From the NCBI RefSeq assembly GCF_035582795.1, contig NC_134365.1, positions 221,915,887 to 221,979,886 of the forward strand: a stretch of 64,000 nucleotides of DNA. The letters are read 5' to 3'. Under the pieces are notes generated by a model. The model saw only the letters and a list, made by a program, of their open reading frames with translations, searched no databases and was not told the origin of the DNA. A program made the position numbers and the translations under genes. Of this stretch, positions 44,701 to 57,704 are shown one piece after another. Position 1 is the first letter of the stretch; each line of letters begins with the position of its first letter. The stretch is from Mycteria americana (taxonomy: Eukaryota; Chordata; Aves; Ciconiiformes; Ciconiidae).

Positions 44701-47700
44701 ATAGAGTTTTCTAATATAGCTTTAGACTCATTTAAATTCTCTCCCATGGCCTAATGTCTTGGTATAATAACTTACAGGCAGTGCAAAAGCGGTGGTGTGG
44801 TAGAGCTGAACTCCTGGCTCGCTCAGGCTTCGCAGAGCGATTCAAGGCGCGTGTTCTCTGCCGTTCAGCAACCTGTCTCATTAGGCCGTGCCAGGAAAGC
44901 TGAGCAGAGATGCGTTGTTGTTTGTGTTGTGGAGCAGTTGCTGGTGTTGTTCAGTTCTCCAGCCTTTTGGCTCAAAGACTATTAGAAGCAGCAGCCAGAT
45001 GTTTATAATTCTCCAGACCGCGTTCTCTGGTACGCGCTCTCTTCATCTGCTGCTGGGGACTTGTTTTTCCTTGCTGCACGAACTGGGGAGCTGGCCTTTT
45101 TCAAGTGCCTCGTTCAGCTGACGGCTTGTCACGGCCCTTTATGCATTAAAACGACAATGACTAGGAAATGCAGTTTTTTGGTCTGAAACGTAGAAAATGG
45201 ACGTGTGAGAGAGGGTGGTGTGAGGCACAAAGAAGATAATTTTGAAACGGTGAGTTAAGTCATAGTTGTGATTAACTGCGGAGGGAAAACAGGGTAGAGA
45301 GAGGCTCCAAGGCGGTTTGGAGCAGACGCTGTGCTACAAGCAGAGAACTGAAGAGCTTTTAGGGTAAGTCTGTGTCCCTTATCCCAAAAGAGTTCTGTGT
45401 TCTCTCTTGGAAGGGAGTGACCCCCTTTGTCACCCTAACAGCCAGCTGTAGGATGATGGGGCCAAGGCTGTCTTCCTTGTGGAAAACTAGGGAGAATGAG
45501 AACCCCCACAGAGGATTTGAATGCCAGCAAGGGTAAGCGGTAGCTGGTTCCTAAAAGGAATGGTAGTCAAACGGGAGGCGTGGAGGCCTGGGCATGGGTG
45601 GCCATAATCTGCTGCTTGTTGAGGTGTGATGGTGACCTGGCACAATGAAGAGTGAAGCAATTTTTCCTGTAGGAATTAATGTAATGAGGAGGTGGAGGGG
45701 CTGTACGTGGGGAATTGAGAAATACACCGTAAATACGCAGGGACAGGGCGCATGATGTGGAAGATGGAGAGGCAGGAGCAGTGGTTGAGTCGCCATCCCT
45801 GGTTGAGTCGCCATCCCTGGAGGTATTTAAAGGACGTTTGGATGAGGTACTTAGAGACATGGTGTAGTGGTGGTTTTGGCAGTGTTAGGTTTATGGTTGG
45901 ACTCGATGATCTTAAAGGTCTTTTCCAACCTATATGATTCTGTGATTCTGTGAGCAGCATCAACCGGAGAAGATGCTGGCTTTTTGGAGGCTGGCTCTTC
46001 AGAGCAGGTCACCCTTCCAGAAGATTTCAGCCTCCCCATCTTGGACTGTAAATCTTCCACTGTGGGTCTTCTCGCTGCCTCTTTCCGAGTGTTTACGTCT
46101 CATCGTCGTGTTCCTCTAATTAGTTAAAGTCAATCGCATCAGTTGAGTAGGAAGGTCAGAAAATGGGGTAATGGCAGTGGTTCGAGGAGCACAGGATCAG
46201 GCAGGTACAGAACTCCGAAGCGGTGTACGGAGGAGTGGCAGCTAGCAGGGTGCTGCTGCATCAGGAGTACTTCCACGTGTGTAAGGAAGCGGTGACGGTC
46301 CTCTGATTGTGCTGTACTAAAGAGCTCACGTTTCACGAGGCTGCAGGCAAACACGCTGCTTTGTTCCAGCTGTCAGGACGTGAATGGAGGTGGAAAATAA
46401 GTGATACAGTTAGGCAAAATTAAAAGCATTTCATCTTGGAAGCCAAGCTGTCCTACGCCTGTCCAGATCTTCTGTCTGGGACCCCAAAGAACCACAGGCA
46501 CGAGTGAAAATTGGGCTGAAGGAACCGAAAGGAGGCTGGCATCGCTCCGAGTTTGGGCTAGGACACTTACACCAGCCAGCCAAGCTCTGCTCGCAAGCGG
46601 CGTCCAGAGCACCTTGCTCTGAAAGGCTTTCTCTGGGCCCTGTTTTGCTGTTGAACTGCTAAATAGGGAGAGCGCTGAGCCATAATGAGTGTTAGTTCAG
46701 CTGGTAACTAGAAGTTTCTCAATCAGGCTTGGAAAGACTAAGGTTATGAATATCGAAAATGAATGGGAGGCTTATGTGCAGGGGAATTTCACGTTATTCC
46801 GACCAGCAACTTTTTCCTTGGTTGAGGAGGAAGAGGCCTTTCAGAGCAGGCAGACCTCACGTTAACACACACGTTGGTATTGCTGCGGGAAGGATCGCGT
46901 GTCCAAAGGCTGGATCCAGCCCCTGAGCCGTAGGCTCTCCTCTTCCCTCTGTCTCCTCTCAGCTCCCAGACAGGTTTTCTCATCTTTACCTGCTTGTTAA
47001 ACGTGAGAAACCAGGCCGAATTCTTCATCGAGATCAAGGAACGCCTTGACTTCTGAGACCATGCCCTTTGGAGTGTGTGGCAAACCAGCTATTCCCTTCA
47101 AGCCCTTCATCCTGTTAGCCAGTACAGAAGATAACACCTAATTAATGTGGATAGTTTAATTTCCCTCAACCTCAGTTGTTCCGCGCATTTGGAGGGAAAG
47201 CAAGAAGCAAAGCCGTAAAGAATTACTGCCTCAATCCCCCTTGTGTTTATATTCAGTATTAATATTGATTCTCTGTGTTCCAGCTTTGTTTCTTAATAAG
47301 CCACCCACAAAAGTGCAGGCTTACAGCAGAGTTTCCTCGCCAGATAAATATGATGGAACAGTATTCTCATAAGCACTGTACGACTGTGACTCATGGAAAC
47401 ACGGTGCGTATGTCAGACGGCTGTTACCAGGCTCATTCATAACAGCAGGCAGCAACCCAAATCTGCATGTTAATGAGGTCTGGAGATGACCAGGCACTCT
47501 CCTGCTCTCGGAGGGGTCCAGCCAGACATGGTGGTAGGGCAGGAAGCTCCGTGTCAGCTCCTGCAGCTGGTTTTGCTCTCTCCAGGCTGATTTTTAGGTG
47601 GGGGGTTGCAGAAACGGCCAAGTCAAGCTTGATCTCCCCAAACGGTGATCTCTCCCTTTTGGTCAAGCAGCCGAGCATCGCTCATCTTGTCGTCTCTGAC

Positions 47701-50700
47701 TCATCGTTGCGCTGCCTCCTCCCAGGCTGCGTCTGTCTCTTCTCCCTTGTTTTGTAGGCAGCGGAGCTCATCGAACAAGAGTTCCCTTCTGCAGCGAGAT
47801 GGGGTTTGGCCCAGCCTGGGCTGCTGGCCACGGCGGGGTTACGCCTGATAAATGGTCCTGATCCCAACGGCAGGAGCACCCCGGTCGGCCCGGTCAGGGG
47901 GAGGGTGGTCCTGGTCCGTCACCAGCCTCACTGTCCCCTGCTTCCAGTCCTCTGATAGCACGCCATCTCCCCTTGCTGTCGCAGAGATTTGCTGCCCGCC
48001 GGCGTGGTGTTCCGGGGGTTCAGTCCCCACGTAGTTCTAATTCAGATCAGTCGCAGAAACGCTGATGTGGGACGCGCTCCGGAGCACGTGGCATACCTGG
48101 GGTGCGTGCTGGCAGGGCCAGGCTTGTTTCCCCACCATAAAAATACCTCTGGCCCAGGGCGTACGCTGTCATGCTGTTTTGGCCTGCTAGTGGGAAAAGA
48201 TTAAACCTGAGGCTGCGGTCAGCTCCCGGAGACCGAGCTGAAGGTTCCCGGGCTGCGTTAGTTGCTGCGCTCGCTGAACTGTGTAGTCACGGTGGAGATT
48301 TGCTTTCTGATCTGTACCTGGCATGGTGGTGAGATGTGCTGGAAAACGGAGAACGCTGCGAGCCCTTTCTGCTCTGGGGCACGTGTGACACGGTGGGACC
48401 TGGGCAGTCCTCCCGGCTAGACCGGAGCGGTATTTGTCCTTATCTTTTACGCCTTTTACATCTTTTTATGTTTAAATGGCTAGGAGGAGCTGAGATAAGC
48501 TGCCAGGACCACAGTAGATCTGTGAAAATGAGTCCGTTTCTAGGTCAAACATCGTGCTCCTGGACATTGCACTCGTCTCCCTTTCAGTTCTCTCCAGCTC
48601 AGGGGGTGAACTAGGGGTTCAGCAGCACCTTCGGTTTGCTTCCCATCTCAAGGGTTCATTAAAGAATTCAGAAACTGCATATGAAATCACAAAACTGGGC
48701 AAAAAAACCCTCTGTAGTGAATCAGGCTTCGGCTACCAACTTGGAACAACACCTTCCTCGGTCCAGGGACGGACTTTTGAAAGTCCCTTGTCTGAAGTGA
48801 GCTCAAATCGGAGCTGAACGTGAGCCGTTTGCATCGGAGCTTCCCGGAGCTCAGCCCCGTTTGGTGACTTTTCTCTCCGGACCTGGCAGCCCCATTTCTG
48901 CCCCCGCCAAGCACAAACGGGCAGTTCGCCTGGAGCCCACGCCGCTCTCCTCGGCTCCAAGCAGGAAGTCGTGCCCGCAGCTGGGAAACTCTCGGATCTC
49001 GGGAAGGAACCGTGTGGAGCGTGTGGGCCTTCACGGGAGCAGAGAGCCCATCTCGTACCTGTCAGAGCATCTTCCTGTCTCGGAATAATTAGCAGCCCTG
49101 TGAATATTGGGCCTTGCGCTCGAGGGACGCCCGAATGCTTTGTAGGGTAAACGTAGGAGTCATGCCAAGGGCTACCGAAGCATGACTGCCGCTGGCCACC
49201 AGCCAGACGTGTACCTTATCTTCTGTCCGAAACAGCCGTGAAACGTCTTCAGCAGTGGCAGTGAGGGAGGGCTGGAGACAGGATTGGAAGATTATTTATA
49301 ATTACATTTATTTCCATTGCTACCCGCTTTATATTATGGTGTCTGTTTACCTTCACCGGGCCTGTATTTGTTAGTATATATCTGAGTTAATGGACACCTG
49401 GGTTTTTTAGGATAAACAGATGTTTCTCCTGAAAATTTCCCCTTTAATCTTTTCTCCTAATGCGTGGACCCAATTATACAGTACTTTGTTTCAGTGGAAG
49501 TTTTTGACTGGTTATTGAGTTTGGTTTGGCACGTGGCCTCGGGGACTTGGAGCAGATGTAACAGCCCAGATTTCTTCATGTTGGCTATGAAATATCGGAG
49601 GAGACTTGTACGCGCTGTACTGGAGAGCTGGGAAACCCAAAGGGGACAGCCTGTACCAGGCAGCCCCGCAGAGCAGGTTTCCCAAACAGGGCAGCGAGGA
49701 CTGAGGAGGAACGATGGGAAATAAAGTGGTAACTTCTGCTCAGTTTCTCACTGGTTTCGCAAGAGCGTTTTGCTTTAACGCTTCCTCTGTAGTGACCTTT
49801 TTTCATGCTTCTTGTTGGATTTTGTCCTCCCAGGACTGACGGTGTTTGCACACTGAGTCATAAGACCAATCTCTCTGCGGTCGGCATCCAGCCAGCCACA
49901 AGAGACAGAAGGTCTCATGCCTCTTTCCAAAACAGCTTTAAACTCTTTTCTGTGCCCAAATCCCTCTCTCTGGAAGCAGACGCCGACTCATCTGGCACGG
50001 CTGGATGCGTGGTAGTTTCTGTGTGTGTGGAATACGTCTGGTAGCCATCACAGGGTTAATTCCAATTAGTGTCAGTGTTTATCACTCTGGCAGCAGCGGG
50101 GCTGAGTGCAGGATAGCCGTGCTCTGGGTCTGGAGGAGAGACTCTGGGTCTGGAGGGGAGGCTCCGGGTCTGGAGGAGAAGAGGCTCTGGGTCTGGAGGA
50201 GGGGAGGGTCTGGGTCTGGAGGAGGGGAGGGTCTGGGTCTGGAGGAGGGGAGGGTCTGGGTCTGGAGGAGGGGAGGCTCCGGGTCTGGAGGAGGGGAGGC
50301 TCCGGGTCTGGAGGAGGAGAGACTCTGGGTCTGGAGGAGGAGAGACTCTGGGTCTGGAGGAGGGGAGGCTCTGGGTCTGGAGGAGAGACTCTGGGTCTGG
50401 AGGAGGGGAGGCTCTGGGTCTGGAGGGGAGGCTCCGGGTTTGGAGGAGAAGAGGCTCCAGGTCTGGAGGAGAAGAGGCTCCGGGTCTGGAGGAGGGGAGA
50501 CTCTGGGTCTGGAGGAGAGACTCTGGGTCTGGAGGAGGGGAGGCTCTGGGTCTGGAGGGGAGGCTCCGGGTTTGGAGGAGAAGAGGCTCCAGGTCTGGAG
50601 GAGAAGAGGCTCCGGGTCTGGAGGAGGGGAGACTCTGGGTCTGGAGGAGAGACTCTGGGTCTGGAGGAGGGGAGGCTCCGGGTCTGGAGGAGAAGAGGCT

Positions 50701-53700
50701 CCGGGTCTGGAGGAGAAGAGGCTCCAGGTCTGGAGGAGAAGAGGCTCCGGGTGTGGAGGAGAAGAGGCTCCGGGTGTGGAGGAGAAGAGGCTCCGGGTGT
50801 GGAGGAGAAGAGGCTCCGGGTCTGGAGGAGGGGAGGCTCTGGGTCTGGAGGAGAGGTGGTGGCAGCACTGGGAGGGGCAGTCGGCCGGTGTGGAAGTGGC
50901 CTGTACAACCACGGGTGATGGGGACAAACGGGAGCGATTATTCCACTTCCCTCGCAGCACGGCTGCCAGGGAACACCCAGGGAGATGTCAGGCAGCGGGT
51001 TTAAAACAAACGCAAAGTGCTTTCTTATGCAGCACAAACTGTGAAACTCGGTGGATGCTATGGAGCCAGAAACTCGAGTTCAGAACTGTGCAGAGTAAGC
51101 CTGGCAGGTAACCACGTGTTACCTCCAGCTCAGAAACCAGCGTGTTGTGGATTGCCAGAAGTTAGTATATTATGCTCAAATCCCTCTGCAAACAGTGATT
51201 ACTGATGTTCTTTCCCCAACTATCTGCTCCTGGCCGCTGCCAGAGGCAGACTGTCAGGCTGGTGTAGTATTTTCCCAACGCACGACTTGGCTGTTGCATT
51301 GCAGTGACTTGGGAAGTCAGCAATGGATCAGGGCTCCTTCAGGTGAGGCTACATTTTCTTTTCCTTCCAAACCCTGGTGATGCCAACCGTAGCACACGTT
51401 AGCCAGTAGCGAAGCCAACGCTTCTAAACTCCCGCCCTGCCCTGTTCCCTGGGCAGTAGCAGGAGGCAGGGTGTGTAACATCCCACTCCTTTTTGCCCTC
51501 TTTCAGCCTGTTTTGAAAAGCAAAATCTGCTCGTGGTGTTGGAGCATCTCACAGGTGGTGTAGGCATGGGATGAAAACCAGCGTCTCGCTGTGTGTCTGT
51601 ATCAGTCTCTTCACGTTCGCCTTGTGCCGCTTCGGCTTTCCCCATCACGCGTGTTCTCGCCCACCCTCTGTGCCCTCAGACAACTCCGCTCCCACCTGGG
51701 AGCTCCGTTTCCCTTCTGCAACTTGGATTTATAAGAGCTTCCCTCTGATTTTGGAAGTTCATTTCCATGTCCTGTTCGTGCTGTCTGGGTTAGGGGCACC
51801 GTCCCCTCCTGGGAGCAGCCTGCCTGCCTCCTCGCTGCCTTGGGACCCGCAGAGAAAACGCTGCTTCTCCCTCTCCCTCTCCCTCTCCCTCTCCCTCTCC
51901 CTCTCCCTCTCCCTCTCCCTCTCCTCGTCCCTTCCCAAGCCCTGTTTGAACAGTCTGCACCAGCAGCTCATGTGTTTGCACGAAGCACCGTGGTGTGTTA
52001 CTGGCCCTGAGATGCTCGTGAGGGGTTGAGAAGCAGACGTGAGCTATCTCGAGGAAGACGGCAGCAGGATCAAAGGCTTTTCAGCAGCTCGCCTGCTTCT
52101 CCTGGCCGGGCAGATCCTTTCCCTGGCCTCTAACGGGGATTGTGCTTTCATGTTCGGCGATATTGTTGGGTTTGGATGTTTTTCTTCCCTCCCTCTTCTG
52201 CAAAGCGGAGGGCAAGTCCCGAGAGGCTGAGCACGTCTGAGGGTGTCCCCCACCCCTGCGGTTAAACAGTGACATATTGGGGAAGGGGTGGGGGAAATGT
52301 TTAAGTGGCCGAGAGAAACAGAAGCTATTGTTGTTGCAAAAGTTCAAGTTTCCAGCTTCCTCTTCCTCCACCTGTCGGGAGGGAGCGCTGGGCATGCTGC
52401 CGGCACTGAGCACAAACTCAAACATGCCCTCTGGGCTCGGCTGTGAGCGCGGTGTCACCGAGTTAGTCACCCAGAACCCCGGCAGCGGGGTGAATAGGAG
52501 GCACATCTGTCCGGGGGCAGCGGGGGGAGAAGGCTCGTCGCCGCAGCCGACTTGGGCTCTTTTTCTCTTCTGGGTGGATCAAAGTGCTGAAGCTTTGGGA
52601 GCTGCTGTCTCGAGGTAAAAAAGGGCGTACGCACAAAGCGGTGGGTGCCGCTCTGCCTGGGCTCCTCCGGTGAATTCCAGAGCAGACGGTGATGTCCTGC
52701 TGGCCAGGCCCCGGGCTCCTCCAGAGCCTCTGCTCGTTTTCGGAGAAGTCTTCAATTCTGCAGAATGCCCCCATCGCTGCCCTGGGAGCTGCAGCTCTGC
52801 AGGCAGAGGGGACGTCCCTCGAAGGCTGGGACCAGGAGCCGTCGCTACTTGCTCGCCGGCTCTCAGACCATTAGAAACCTGCCAGGAAAATCTGCTCACG
52901 CAGAATACCCCGTCTGTCTGGAGAAACGGCCGAGCTTTCTGCCCTAAAACCCTAACCCCCCCAAAAAAAAGGTTTTTCTGAAATTCCTTAAAATCCAAAC
53001 ACTGCACCAAACAGAAGAAGCACCCGCTCTTTATCAGGGTTCTTCTAGTGACTGGGTCTTGGTGGCACTGCTGCAGCCGAGGACCACTTTGTCCTTTGAG
53101 AAACACTGCAAATGGTGCTAGCAGAGCTATATCCGCATGAGAAACTGCTAAGGAGGTAAGAGAGAGTGTCCTGGACCTTATTTGGTTAAACTGTGGCTAA
53201 ACATCCTAAACATTGATCAGGGGATTTTATTTAATTAAAAAAAAAACTCCTGCTGGTAAATACATTTGGCTGTCTAGGATCTGAGCAGTGGTCGTCGCTT
53301 TATCGATTGTCATATCATTAAATCAGGCGGGGAAAAAATTAATGATAGGCTTGAAGACCCTGAACATAAAGTTCAGTTGTCTAGAAAATCTGTTAAGTTG
53401 CTGAGCATCTCGCAATGATTTAAAAAAGAAAAAAAAAAAAATCCGGCTCCTAAATGAAATGTCAATGCGTATTATGCTAGATGATGTGATGCTAGTAATT
53501 CTCTCACTAGGCTGGGTCATGTGGCATTCCAGATGCTTACGATTATCTAGATTCCTGAATGGAAAACTACTTGATTAATTCTAACATCTTAGCTCCGAGC
53601 CTGTAATCGAATCCCGCAGCAGAGACTCCGGCATCCTTCCCCTTGGATGCACTGTGTTTTAACAGGTTTGGCTGCTGGATCGGGATCTTATTTCATTATT

Positions 53701-56700
53701 ATTTTACCTAAGAATGAAGATAAGTCATTGTTCAATATGCCCTTCCAGTACGTCTGTAGAGAAAAAAAGCCTTCCGGTGAGTTCAAATGTAGTTTTTAGT
53801 GGTCCCAAAGTGCTTTAAGCGAAGGCTGCCGTCCCGTCCTCTGTCTCACGAGGAGACGCTGAAGCGTTTAGCTGCAGTTCCCGTCAGCGAGAAAACAAAC
53901 GTTAAAATTCACGACATACAGAAGTCAGACCAAGCTTTTGCAGCAGAGGTTGGTGGAAGGCGGCCAGGACGGTCTGTTTGCACCTTAAATCGTATTAACG
54001 TCGTGGTCAAGCGCAGATGGGGCTAATGCTTTGTGGATTACAGTGATGACCCCCCAATAAAGATGTTAGGAAGTGGTAGGTGTTGGGCTGTGAGGTTTTA
54101 GCTGTCGGGCAAAAGTCCCCAGCCTGAAGGGACATGGCTTAATAATCCCTAATCCCCGCTTAGCCGGTGCCTTCGCACCTCGGGAGCCTTCGTGTCTGGC
54201 TTCCCCCTGCCTCTCCCGGGTTCCCCTGTCAGGCTTCCCACCCTTGCAGTAATATTTTCCTTGCTTTTATTTGCTGGATTTTACGTGGCTATGAGACTCT
54301 CAAATTGATGCGCTGTAGAAAAGGGGTGAGCTGGAAGTTACTGCCTTTAAAGTCCTTTCAAATGGCCAGGTAAATAAAATGAAATTCAGAAATAACTTGT
54401 ACACGTCCTTCCAGGAGAAGAGTGGAAGGTGACTGGGCATCGCGATGGCTGTGAAAAAAGGAGTTTTCCAAGCAGCTGGGGCGGGTCGGAGGGGAGGCAG
54501 TAAGGTCTCAGCCTAGGTTTCCCCCGTCTTGCTGGCTTCCCGGCCACGCTGGTGCAGGTGGGTACGGCTCCTCGTGGTTTCTGGGGGAGCAGGGCCTGAA
54601 GCTGGTCCCTGCAGTGGCAGCAAGCGAGCGGGTTTTTCATCTGGAGGAGCAGCTTTCTGGGCCTCTGCGCGGAGGACGCGGTGCACGTGGTGGCACAGAT
54701 GGAGCCGCGGTGTGGATTTCTCCTGCAGGCAGCGTCCCTCCAAGCAAGAGCAGGTGATTGCTGTGACCCGCGGTGCCCGTGCATCTGCGTCAGATTGCTT
54801 ATCTCTCTGTTGAGGGTGCGAACGCCCTCCGTATGCATAGCTGCAACGGGAGCTGATCTCTAAAGATAGCAATCTGCCCCAGTACAGGCTGCCATCGTCC
54901 GCCTATCTGGGCACGTCCTACCTTACGGGGACAGGAGAGCTTTGTGGCTGCACGTGGATATTTCTCCTTTAAGCAGTCTGCTGTCTGGGAGTGCTCTTCA
55001 GGCGGCAGAGCTGGCAGCATGCTCTTACCGTTTGCTTTCGGCGATTAGGTGCTGGAAGAAGGAGAAAGCATAAGGACGTATGCTGGGGGGAGCCGAGGCT
55101 GGTCCTCTGGAGCACCTCAGGCTGTGGTTTGCAGGACCGTTTGATAATGCAGGAGCTGCACCCTGCCCGGAGTTAGCGATGTGCAGATCTGTGTAGCGTG
55201 GATCTGGTAAGGATTCTGCGTGAACACGTGTTCCTCTGCTACTGTGTAGTATCAAGTATCAAACTTTTTTGGAGCAAGGATCTATTGTTTACCTGCCAAA
55301 TAGCTCATTATCATTAAACTTTTAATTGTAACCCTTTGGTAAAGAGAATATAAATCTTCTGTCAGTGCTGTGGATCATTTACAGAGGTCGCGGCCTCCTG
55401 AACCACAGTTGGGAGCTACGAATAAAGGCTACCGGTTATTTTTTTAGCTATTGGATCTCAGTCCAAGTGCCTGGTGAGCAGCTCAGAGCAGCCAGTACCA
55501 GGACACCAGCGCCGGTTACCTCTCCTGTCAAAAAAGGATGGTCAAATCACCCACCCGTACCCGTTATCTACGCATCGTACCTCCACTTGAGTCGGAAGAG
55601 TTGTCCGACATGCTTCTACGTAGAGCTTGGCTGAGTCATCTGGCTGCTGTCTCTCGTGCCCCCCCAGTCTCAATCTAATAGGGCAAAAAGTTAAAGTGGA
55701 GCGGGATACAGATCATTTTAGGCATCTAATTAGGATGACAATTACCTGGCTAGTTTCTCAGAGCAGCGGGGAGAACTGTGTTCAGTTACGTTCAACGTGA
55801 GCCAAAGCTTAGGCATTGGTATTGCTGGCTGGAAAAAAACTTTAGGGTTATATGAGTGTATCTGTTCCTTGGGATAAGTTTTTAGCGAAAGCGCTGTGAG
55901 GATTTTTGACCAGGTGGAGGAAGGTTTGCAGAGACCTTGCGTACAGCCGTGGGTCTTTGCTAGGCTGGCGTTTGTGCTTTCCTTTATGTTTGTCAAGTGT
56001 AGGAAGAGGAATATGGTGCATTTAGCTCTTTTTCACTAATTCCATCCCAGCGCTCTTTATTAACCATCTGACAGAGTTACCACCACAGCAGGCTGAGGGC
56101 AATTAATTTGAAAAGGGCGGCCGAGTTTGGACGCGTACTTCTCTTAAGTCCTTAAAGAAGTGGTCTGACTTTTTCAGTGCGTGCCAGCAGCCAGAGCTGC
56201 CGTCAACTTCCTTATCCATGGACCTGGGGGGATTTTAAATACTTAAAGAGCAGCGCTTGCGTGTGTGAAACGTGGCTTGTGTTTTCACTTGTGTCTCTCA
56301 CAGCATGGAGCTTGATGGCAGCTCTTCCCTGTCACGCCCGTATGAAGGGTGTGCTGTGCAGTAACGGCCTCACCCAGGAAGGAAGGTGGAAAAGCCTCAG
56401 TTCGGGAAAAGGAGGAAGGATGAGCCAAGGCGGAGAGAACTGCTGGCTCCCGCATAGTCCTCCCTGCCTTCTAAAGCCCGACCCACGGCTGCCCTGGCTT
56501 GATACCGGCAGCACCTTGTTTTTGCGGGGAGGAATGGGATTGTAGTTGTGGACTTGAACGTGTAGGGTTCAAACTTTGTCTCATCTTATTTAACCTGAGC
56601 ACTCTAACGTTCGTGTCTGAAGCCTGAACTTCCCTCCTTCCTTGTGGTCTGCAGAGAGAACGGCACGTCCAGGCTGTCATTTCATGCCGTCTGGGTTTGG

Positions 56701-57704
56701 CGCGTGGTTTAGGATGAGCTGAATTAGCTTCCGCAAGGACCCGTCTCTCGACGAAAGCTGTGGGGGAGCGTAGGCAGCTGGGGGAGGCTGGGCTCCTAGC
56801 ACTCGGGTGGGTTCGGCTAGAGGAGGTTGTTTGGATCCCGTGGTTGGCCACGAAGGAGAGAAGGGTTGGGTAAGTCTGTCTGTCTCTATGAAATATCACC
56901 GTTCTAAGGGCGCTGCTTGGAATCTGGTGCTAAGAGTAATAGTGTTGCTGCTGCAGGACCAGAGGGTGCAGAAAAGGGTTAGAGAGGCCTCCTGGTGCTT
57001 TAGTCTGAAGAATATAAAAGTAAAAACCAGCAGAAGCTGTGCAGCGAAGTTGCTAAAAGATGCCAGGAGGGATTAGGGAAACAGTGCAAAGGCTGAGAAA
57101 CTTTTGCAGAAAAAGCACCAAGGGTAGTTTGATGCCTCGTATTTTGGGGGTTTGTCTCGTTTGTTCTCATGTCGTGCGAGGAAACTGCAAAATATCTCCT
57201 GTTGGCCTGGGCTTTGGAGATCTGCTGAGCTTTTTCTGAAACCCTCATGGTTGCACTGCAGCCTGAAGATCCGAACCTGTCATCAGATTGTGGGTTAATC
57301 AGCTTCGCTCTGCGTCGTGCTGCTGGTTGGTTCTTCGGGTGTTAGACTGTATAGAAGAAAGAAAGAAAAAATAAAGAAATCAAGCCGGTTGTCGTTGGGC
57401 CCTTTGAAAGGACTGTGCTTGCTATCACCTACCGGTTTGTTTCAGTTTGGTAGCCGATGAGGAACTGGGTTGAAGCGACGATCCATGCTGGGTCTTTCTA
57501 GGCTGCGCTGGATCAGGTGCCTGCGAAGTAAAACATTCCGCTTTCCGTCATTAGCTCCACTCTGCTCGGGATGCTTTCTCTGCGTCTTTTTCCTGACCGC
57601 CTCTCTCTTCTGTCCAGGTTGTTGCTGGAAGGCACAGACGTGAACGCGAGGCACAAGCTGGGCTGGACTGCTCTCATGGTGGCAGCTATCAGCAGAAACT
57701 CCAG
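37970..57704 (+). CDS. CLPB: CLPB gene, 5' part (exons 1-3; continues beyond window)
   Basis: CLPB is the mitochondrial intermembrane-space AAA+ disaggregase with N-terminal ankyrin repeats; in mammals PARL trims its presequence and HAX1 is a client. Visible coding exons are 37970-38783, 42565-42616 and 57618-57704. They join in frame (phases 1, 2, 2) to 317 residues: an Arg-rich, acid-poor presequence (1-35), a Pro/Gly-rich tandem repeat region (about 84-180), a hydrophobic segment (250-265), then the first ankyrin repeat ([13 protein letters not shown], then [17 protein letters not shown]). The last two blocks match mammalian CLPB closely. The other ankyrin exons and the AAA+ exons are not found to 64000, so intron 3 exceeds 6.2 kb. 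Exon 1 is over twice the human length. Confidence 0.9.
38205..38490 (+). repeat. About 42-bp degenerate tandem repeat inside CLPB exon 1
   Basis: Units alternate GGGGCTCCCCC, a TAGCA or GTAGC block, and TGGGGCCGGGCCC. In the CLPB frame they encode repeats such as [14 protein letters not shown] and [12 protein letters not shown]. Unit lengths of about 27-42 bp are multiples of three where it matters, since the frame stays open. Confidence 0.8.
38784..42564 (+). other. CLPB intron 1
   Basis: A 3.8-kb intron with GTGACT donor and a long pyrimidine tract ending TTTTCAG. GC content falls quickly past about 38950. It holds one CR1 fragment (40360-40856). No other gene is recognised. Confidence 0.7.
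40360..40856 (+). mobile_element. CR1 LINE 3' end fragment
   Basis: Matches the avian CR1 consensus over its 3' half kilobase: ACTACATCCAG, CAGCACAGGAAAGACATGG, GGCTGAGAGAGCTGGGGGTG, TTCAGCCTGGAGAAGAGACG, GGTTTTAAACTGAAAGAGGG, GCCAGGTTGGCCGGGG, the GGTTGGACTGGGTGACCT block and a short CTTCTGTGATTCCGTG tail. It is 5'-truncated, carries only 3' end sequence, and has a small internal deletion near 40410. The left boundary is approximate. Confidence 0.92.
42565..42616 (+). CDS. CLPB: CLPB exon 2 (residues 272-288, plus two bases of 289)
   Basis: A 52-base exon between TTTTCAG and GTGAGC encoding [17 protein letters not shown]. It is the first half of ankyrin repeat 1 and aligns with the human KDAALLEAARANN region. 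Confidence 0.9.
45781..45952 (+). mobile_element. CR1 LINE tail, second copy
   Basis: CCATCCCTGGAGGTATTTAAAGGACG, GTGGTTTTGGCAGTGTTAGG, GGTTGGACTCGATGATCTTAAAGGTC and a CTGTGATTCTGTG end identify the 3' terminus of a CR1 subfamily different from the copy at 40360. An 18-bp segment (TGGTTGAGTCGCCATCCC) is duplicated at its left edge. Confidence 0.9.
50120..50862. repeat. 22-bp purine-rich minisatellite (GGGTCTGGAGGAGAAGAGGCTCC)
   Basis: About 33 copies of a 18-24 bp unit in which GGTCTGGAGGAG is constant, followed by AAGAGGCTCC, GGGAGGCTCTG or AGACTCTG. The plus strand is about four-fifths purine. A larger block of about 125 bp is repeated (compare 50390-50510 with 50515-50640). Confidence 0.92.
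51867..51924. repeat. (TCTCCC)n hexanucleotide microsatellite
   Basis: About 9-10 perfect copies of a six-base unit with complete strand asymmetry (pyrimidine on plus), in CLPB intron 2. Confidence 0.95.
57618..57704 (+). CDS. CLPB: CLPB exon 3 (residues 289-317, plus two bases of 318)
   Basis: An 87-base exon between TGTCCAG and GTACGT encoding [29 protein letters not shown] in two contiguous parts: [17 protein letters not shown] (ankyrin loop and beta-turn) and [12 protein letters not shown] (next helix). Phase 2 at both ends. It matches human CLPB RLLSEGADVNAKHRLGW very closely. Confidence 0.93.

Larger units (their letters stand above)
42617..57617 (+). other. CLPB intron 2 (15 kb)
   Basis: Large intron of near-average base composition, bounded by GTGAGC and TCTGTCCAG. 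It contains a CR1 tail (45781-45952), a 22-bp purine-rich minisatellite (50120-50862) and a TCTCCC microsatellite (51867-51924). Open frames are short and none resembles a known protein or a CLPB exon. Confidence 0.7.
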
